Positions 6,015 through 7,981 of a stretch of DNA of 7,981 nt are shown here, piece by piece. The position numbers and the translations under genes are program-made. The notes under the pieces are model-generated. The model saw only the letters and a list, made by a program, of their open reading frames with translations. It ran no database searches and was not told the origin of the DNA. Positions within the stretch are counted from its first letter, which is position 1; every line of letters begins with the position of its first letter. This DNA is from Streptomyces sp. WM4235 (GTDB taxonomy: Bacteria > Actinomycetota > Actinomycetes > Streptomycetales > Streptomycetaceae): NCBI RefSeq assembly GCF_001279725.1, contig NZ_LGDE01000063.1, forward strand, positions 1 through 7,981, given 5' to 3'.

Positions 6015-7010
6015 TCAGGAGAGCACCCATTGGGGTGGGTGGCCGGGCTCGGCCGGGCAGGTGAAGACATGCAGGTCCCGGTCCCGGCCGAAGCGGAGCC
6101 GGGTCGGTTGGACAACGGACCAGCCACCCTGGATCGAGGCCTTACCCCGCAGGGACGGGTCGCGGTCCTGCAGCGGCACCCAGCTGTGTGAGCCGGCGTC
6201 CATCTCGTCACCGCCGGCGGTCAGCAGCAGCCGCATCGGGGTCGCGCAGGATTCGCAACCGATGGGCATCGGACCCGTCGACGCCCAGCTCGGAAAGCCG
6301 CCCACCCGCCAGCCAGGCGGGATCGACAGGTCGGACTGGTAGCTGGAAGCGTCAGGCCCGTGTTCCGCGGCCTGGGCGTCGTCCCACGCGTCGATGCCGG
6401 CGATCAGAGAGGCGGGCAGCGTGTCGTCCTCCGCCCAGGGATAGGTGTCCACCTCTTCGGGATGCAGAACACACGGCTCGGGGAGTTCGTGCTCCCAACG
6501 CAGCATGGGTACTTCGGGCGGTGCGGCGAGGAAGCGTTCCGCACGCTCCGTCTCTGCGGCCCGCCGCCACAGCAGGTGGTATCGGCGCTCCAGGTACGGA
6601 CCGTGGTTGCACGGGCAGCGGAAGATCTGCACCAGATCCGCACCGTCGGGCCCGGCAGCCAGAGACGGGATGTCCCGGCGGAAGAACTGGGCGAGGCCCA
6701 CGAACGGCACCGAACCGTCCTCTCCGGGCGCTCCGGAGCCCGGCCACGGCCGGCTCCGCGGCCAGACGCCCGCGGCCCGGGCACTGCGGACGTCGTCCGG
6801 CACGTACCCCTCGGTCTCGGGCTGGTGGGGCTCCTGGCAGACCGGCCACGGCTCGCCGGCGGGCCACAGCATCGGTCCGCCGACATGGCTCTCATGCATG
6901 CCAGGTCGCCCCGGCCGGGGGTGCAGGCGGGTCGTCCGGCCCCGATAGGCGGCGAGCTCCGGGAACACAGCCTCCACGTGCGCGGGTCTGGTCGGCGTGG
7001 TCCTCGTCAT
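6015..7010 (-). CDS. DUF1963 (YwqG-like) protein
   Basis: This is an intact gene of 331 residues, a normal length for the family; its biochemical role is not known. Hallmarks in order are HVGGPMLWPAGEPWPVC (residues about 42-58), VPFVGLAQFFRRDIPSL (about 101-117), DLVQIFRCPCNHGP, the core signature VGGFPSWA (236-243) followed by a CxxC (C252, C255) and MRLLLTAGGDEMD, and a C-terminal HVFTCPAEPGH. The Cys pairs could bind metal. No signal peptide or membrane segment is seen, so it is probably cytosolic. I chose ATG 7010 because MTRTTPTRPAHVEAVFPELA leads directly into the conserved part; the open frame upstream to 7184 does not look coding. There is no clear ribosome binding site. TACGGT seven bases ahead of the ATG could be a -10 box of a leaderless transcript. 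Confidence 0.88.
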   Translation of the reverse strand: MTRTTPTRPAHVEAVFPELAAYRGRTTRLHPRPGRPGMHESHVGGPMLWPAGEPWPVCQEPHQPETEGYVPDDVRSARAAGVWPRSRPWPGSGAPGEDGSVPFVGLAQFFRRDIPSLAAGPDGADLVQIFRCPCNHGPYLERRYHLLWRRAAETERAERFLAAPPEVPMLRWEHELPEPCVLHPEEVDTYPWAEDDTLPASLIAGIDAWDDAQAAEHGPDASSYQSDLSIPPGWRVGGFPSWASTGPMPIGCESCATPMRLLLTAGGDEMDAGSHSWVPLQDRDPSLRGKASIQGGWSVVQPTRLRFGRDRDLHVFTCPAEPGHPPQWVLS

Positions 7011-7591
7011 GCGCAGACCGTACGCGGACGGGGAAGCGCCACGCGAGTGCATTGCCGCGAGCCGGGCGTGGGTTGCATGCCCCGAAGCCGACGCAGGGTG
7101 CCTCCCGTTCTCGTGTACATCGGCTTCGGACCTGAGCGCATTTCGCGTATCTCGAACCGGTGCGCATCTGCTGTCGCTGCCCATGCTCGACGCCGGCCGG
7201 TGTCACGGCACTGCGCACGCTGCGGCTGCCGACGCTTCACCAGTGCCGCCGCGACGGCCGCAGCCCCAGGCCATCCGTGGCCGGTGCTCGGTTCTCGGCG
7301 GCGTGGGGGTCCCGCGACGGCCGGGATGTCGTTCCGGTGCGCCCGGACCCGGTGGCAGAGATCAGCACCGACACCGCTGTCGATCACGGCAGCGTCCATC
7401 GGCACCCTCCACGGGTCCGCCGCCTCCGCCTGGACGCAAAAACCGATAAGAGTCTCCCCCGGCCTTCGTGTGCGTGGAGCGCCAAGGCACGCGGTCGGCC
7501 AACCGCCGTGCCCGGCGACACCGTCCGCGCACAGCGCACCGCGATGGTCCGCTCCCACCCGAAACCGCGCAATGGACCTTAGGCTCAGACC
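7011..7591. other. 581-bp intergenic stretch without a convincing gene
   Basis: Long open frames exist on both strands, including plus 7160-7582 and a minus frame through 7007-7918. Their products are Arg/Pro-rich and their third-position bias is weak, and I recognise no family. It lies between two divergent genes and should contain both promoters. No tRNA, array or strong hairpin was seen. Confidence 0.5.
7580..7585 (+). promoter_or_regulatory. Possible -10 box giving a leaderless transcript of the 7592 gene
   Basis: TAGGCT fits the actinobacterial TANNNT -10 pattern and ends six bases before the ATG at 7592, so transcription would begin at or next to the start codon. There is no Shine-Dalgarno sequence and no clear -35 box. 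Confidence 0.4.
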
Positions 7592-7981
7592 ATGTTGAGA
7601 GCCCGATCCTCGTCCGAAGCGCACCTGTACATGGACCTGTACGCATGCGAGTGCGGCAGCTCCGACTTCGCCCGGCAACACCGGTTGGAGTTGCGGGGCG
7701 ACGACCTCGTGGCGGTGTACGAGGGGGTTTGTCGGCAGTGCGGCCGCAGCCGTCGCTTCGAGTTCCGGATGGCTGAAGAGACTCCTTCGCCCGCGCCGGC
7801 CTTCGGTGGCGCTGAACCGTCCCGGATCATCGACCCCGGCGAGTTCGCCGATGTCGGCTACCGAGTTTCCCGCTCCGCCGGGCTTGAGCTGCTCAACCGA
7901 CCCAAGTCCGAGCACCACAGGTACCGTGCGGCGATGGCCTACGCGCTCGCCGCCTTCGAAGAGGTACTCAAATTCGTTCCG
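7592..7981 (+). CDS. Conserved Cys-rich protein of unknown function, 3' end outside window
   Basis: This open frame has 130 codons from ATG 7592 to the window edge with no stop. It begins MLRARSSSEAHLYMDLYACE. A CxC (C19, C21) and a CxxC (C47, C50 in VCRQCGR) are spaced like a small zinc ribbon. After these come a Pro-rich hinge (SPAPAFGGAEPS), RIIDPGEFADVGYRVS, and a helical part ending FEEVLKFVP at the edge. Third-position G/C is high and the frame shows typical actinobacterial coding bias. I have an impression of similar conserved hypothetical proteins in Streptomyces but know no function. It is the only intact gene on the plus strand here and runs away from the DUF1963 gene. Confidence 0.85.
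   Translation, partial: MLRARSSSEAHLYMDLYACECGSSDFARQHRLELRGDDLVAVYEGVCRQCGRSRRFEFRMAEETPSPAPAFGGAEPSRIIDPGEFADVGYRVSRSAGLELLNRPKSEHHRYRAAMAYALAAFEEVLKFVP

Noticed and set aside
6188..7598. Long plus-strand open frames (315 and 412 codons)
   Set aside because: They are antisense shadows of the DUF1963 gene, Arg/Pro/Gly-rich and without domains.
7007..7918. 303-codon minus-strand open frame
   Set aside because: It overlaps the plus-strand gene at 7592 over its full visible length, and its product has no recognisable segments.
1..7981. CRISPR array, toxin-antitoxin pair or defence island
   Set aside because: There are no regularly spaced repeats and no nuclease, helicase, methyltransferase or toxin-like gene. 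The cREC gene alone does not make a system.

Overview
The window is GC-rich DNA with strong G/C bias at third codon positions, GTG and TTG starts, and protein families typical of Streptomyces or a close relative. It contains few intact genes and many decaying ones, as is common in the accessory arms of a linear actinobacterial chromosome or on a large plasmid. Almost everything readable lies on the minus strand. The exception is the last gene, at the right edge.

Layout, left to right. Positions 1-480 hold a broken HIT-family (diadenosine polyphosphate hydrolase-like) gene. Next comes a coding-like patch on the plus strand with three 9-bp tandem units, then an intact 85-residue membrane protein gene (895-1152) with a possible promoter and a perfect 18-bp palindrome upstream. 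From 1246 to 1797 there are coding-like scraps that I cannot assign. An IS630-family transposase remnant (1797-2317) has two frameshifts and has lost its catalytic domain. A small cREC-type receiver-like gene follows (2418-2732). A complete 899-bp IS5-family element (2880-3778) has perfect 23-bp ends and a TA target duplication. It landed in the stop codon of a lipoprotein gene (3778-4197) and rebuilt that stop codon. Its transposase carries an early nonsense codon.

Upstream of the lipoprotein gene is a secreted Amidase_6-type gene (4216-5325) broken by two frameshifts and two nonsense codons. It was probably once co-transcribed with the lipoprotein gene. Further up is a second decayed reading frame (about 5400-5840) of unknown family. 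An intact DUF1963 (YwqG-like) gene follows (6015-7010). After a 581-bp gap with nothing convincing, a divergent gene for a Cys-rich conserved protein of unknown function runs off the right edge (7592 onward).

I see no defence island, biosynthetic cluster, CRISPR array, tRNA or rRNA. The most informative content is the decay: at least five damaged reading frames that can still be followed across their lesions, and a nearly neutral insertion into a stop codon. The one gene with a tie to conflict biology is the stand-alone cREC protein. I found no evidence for a complete new system here.
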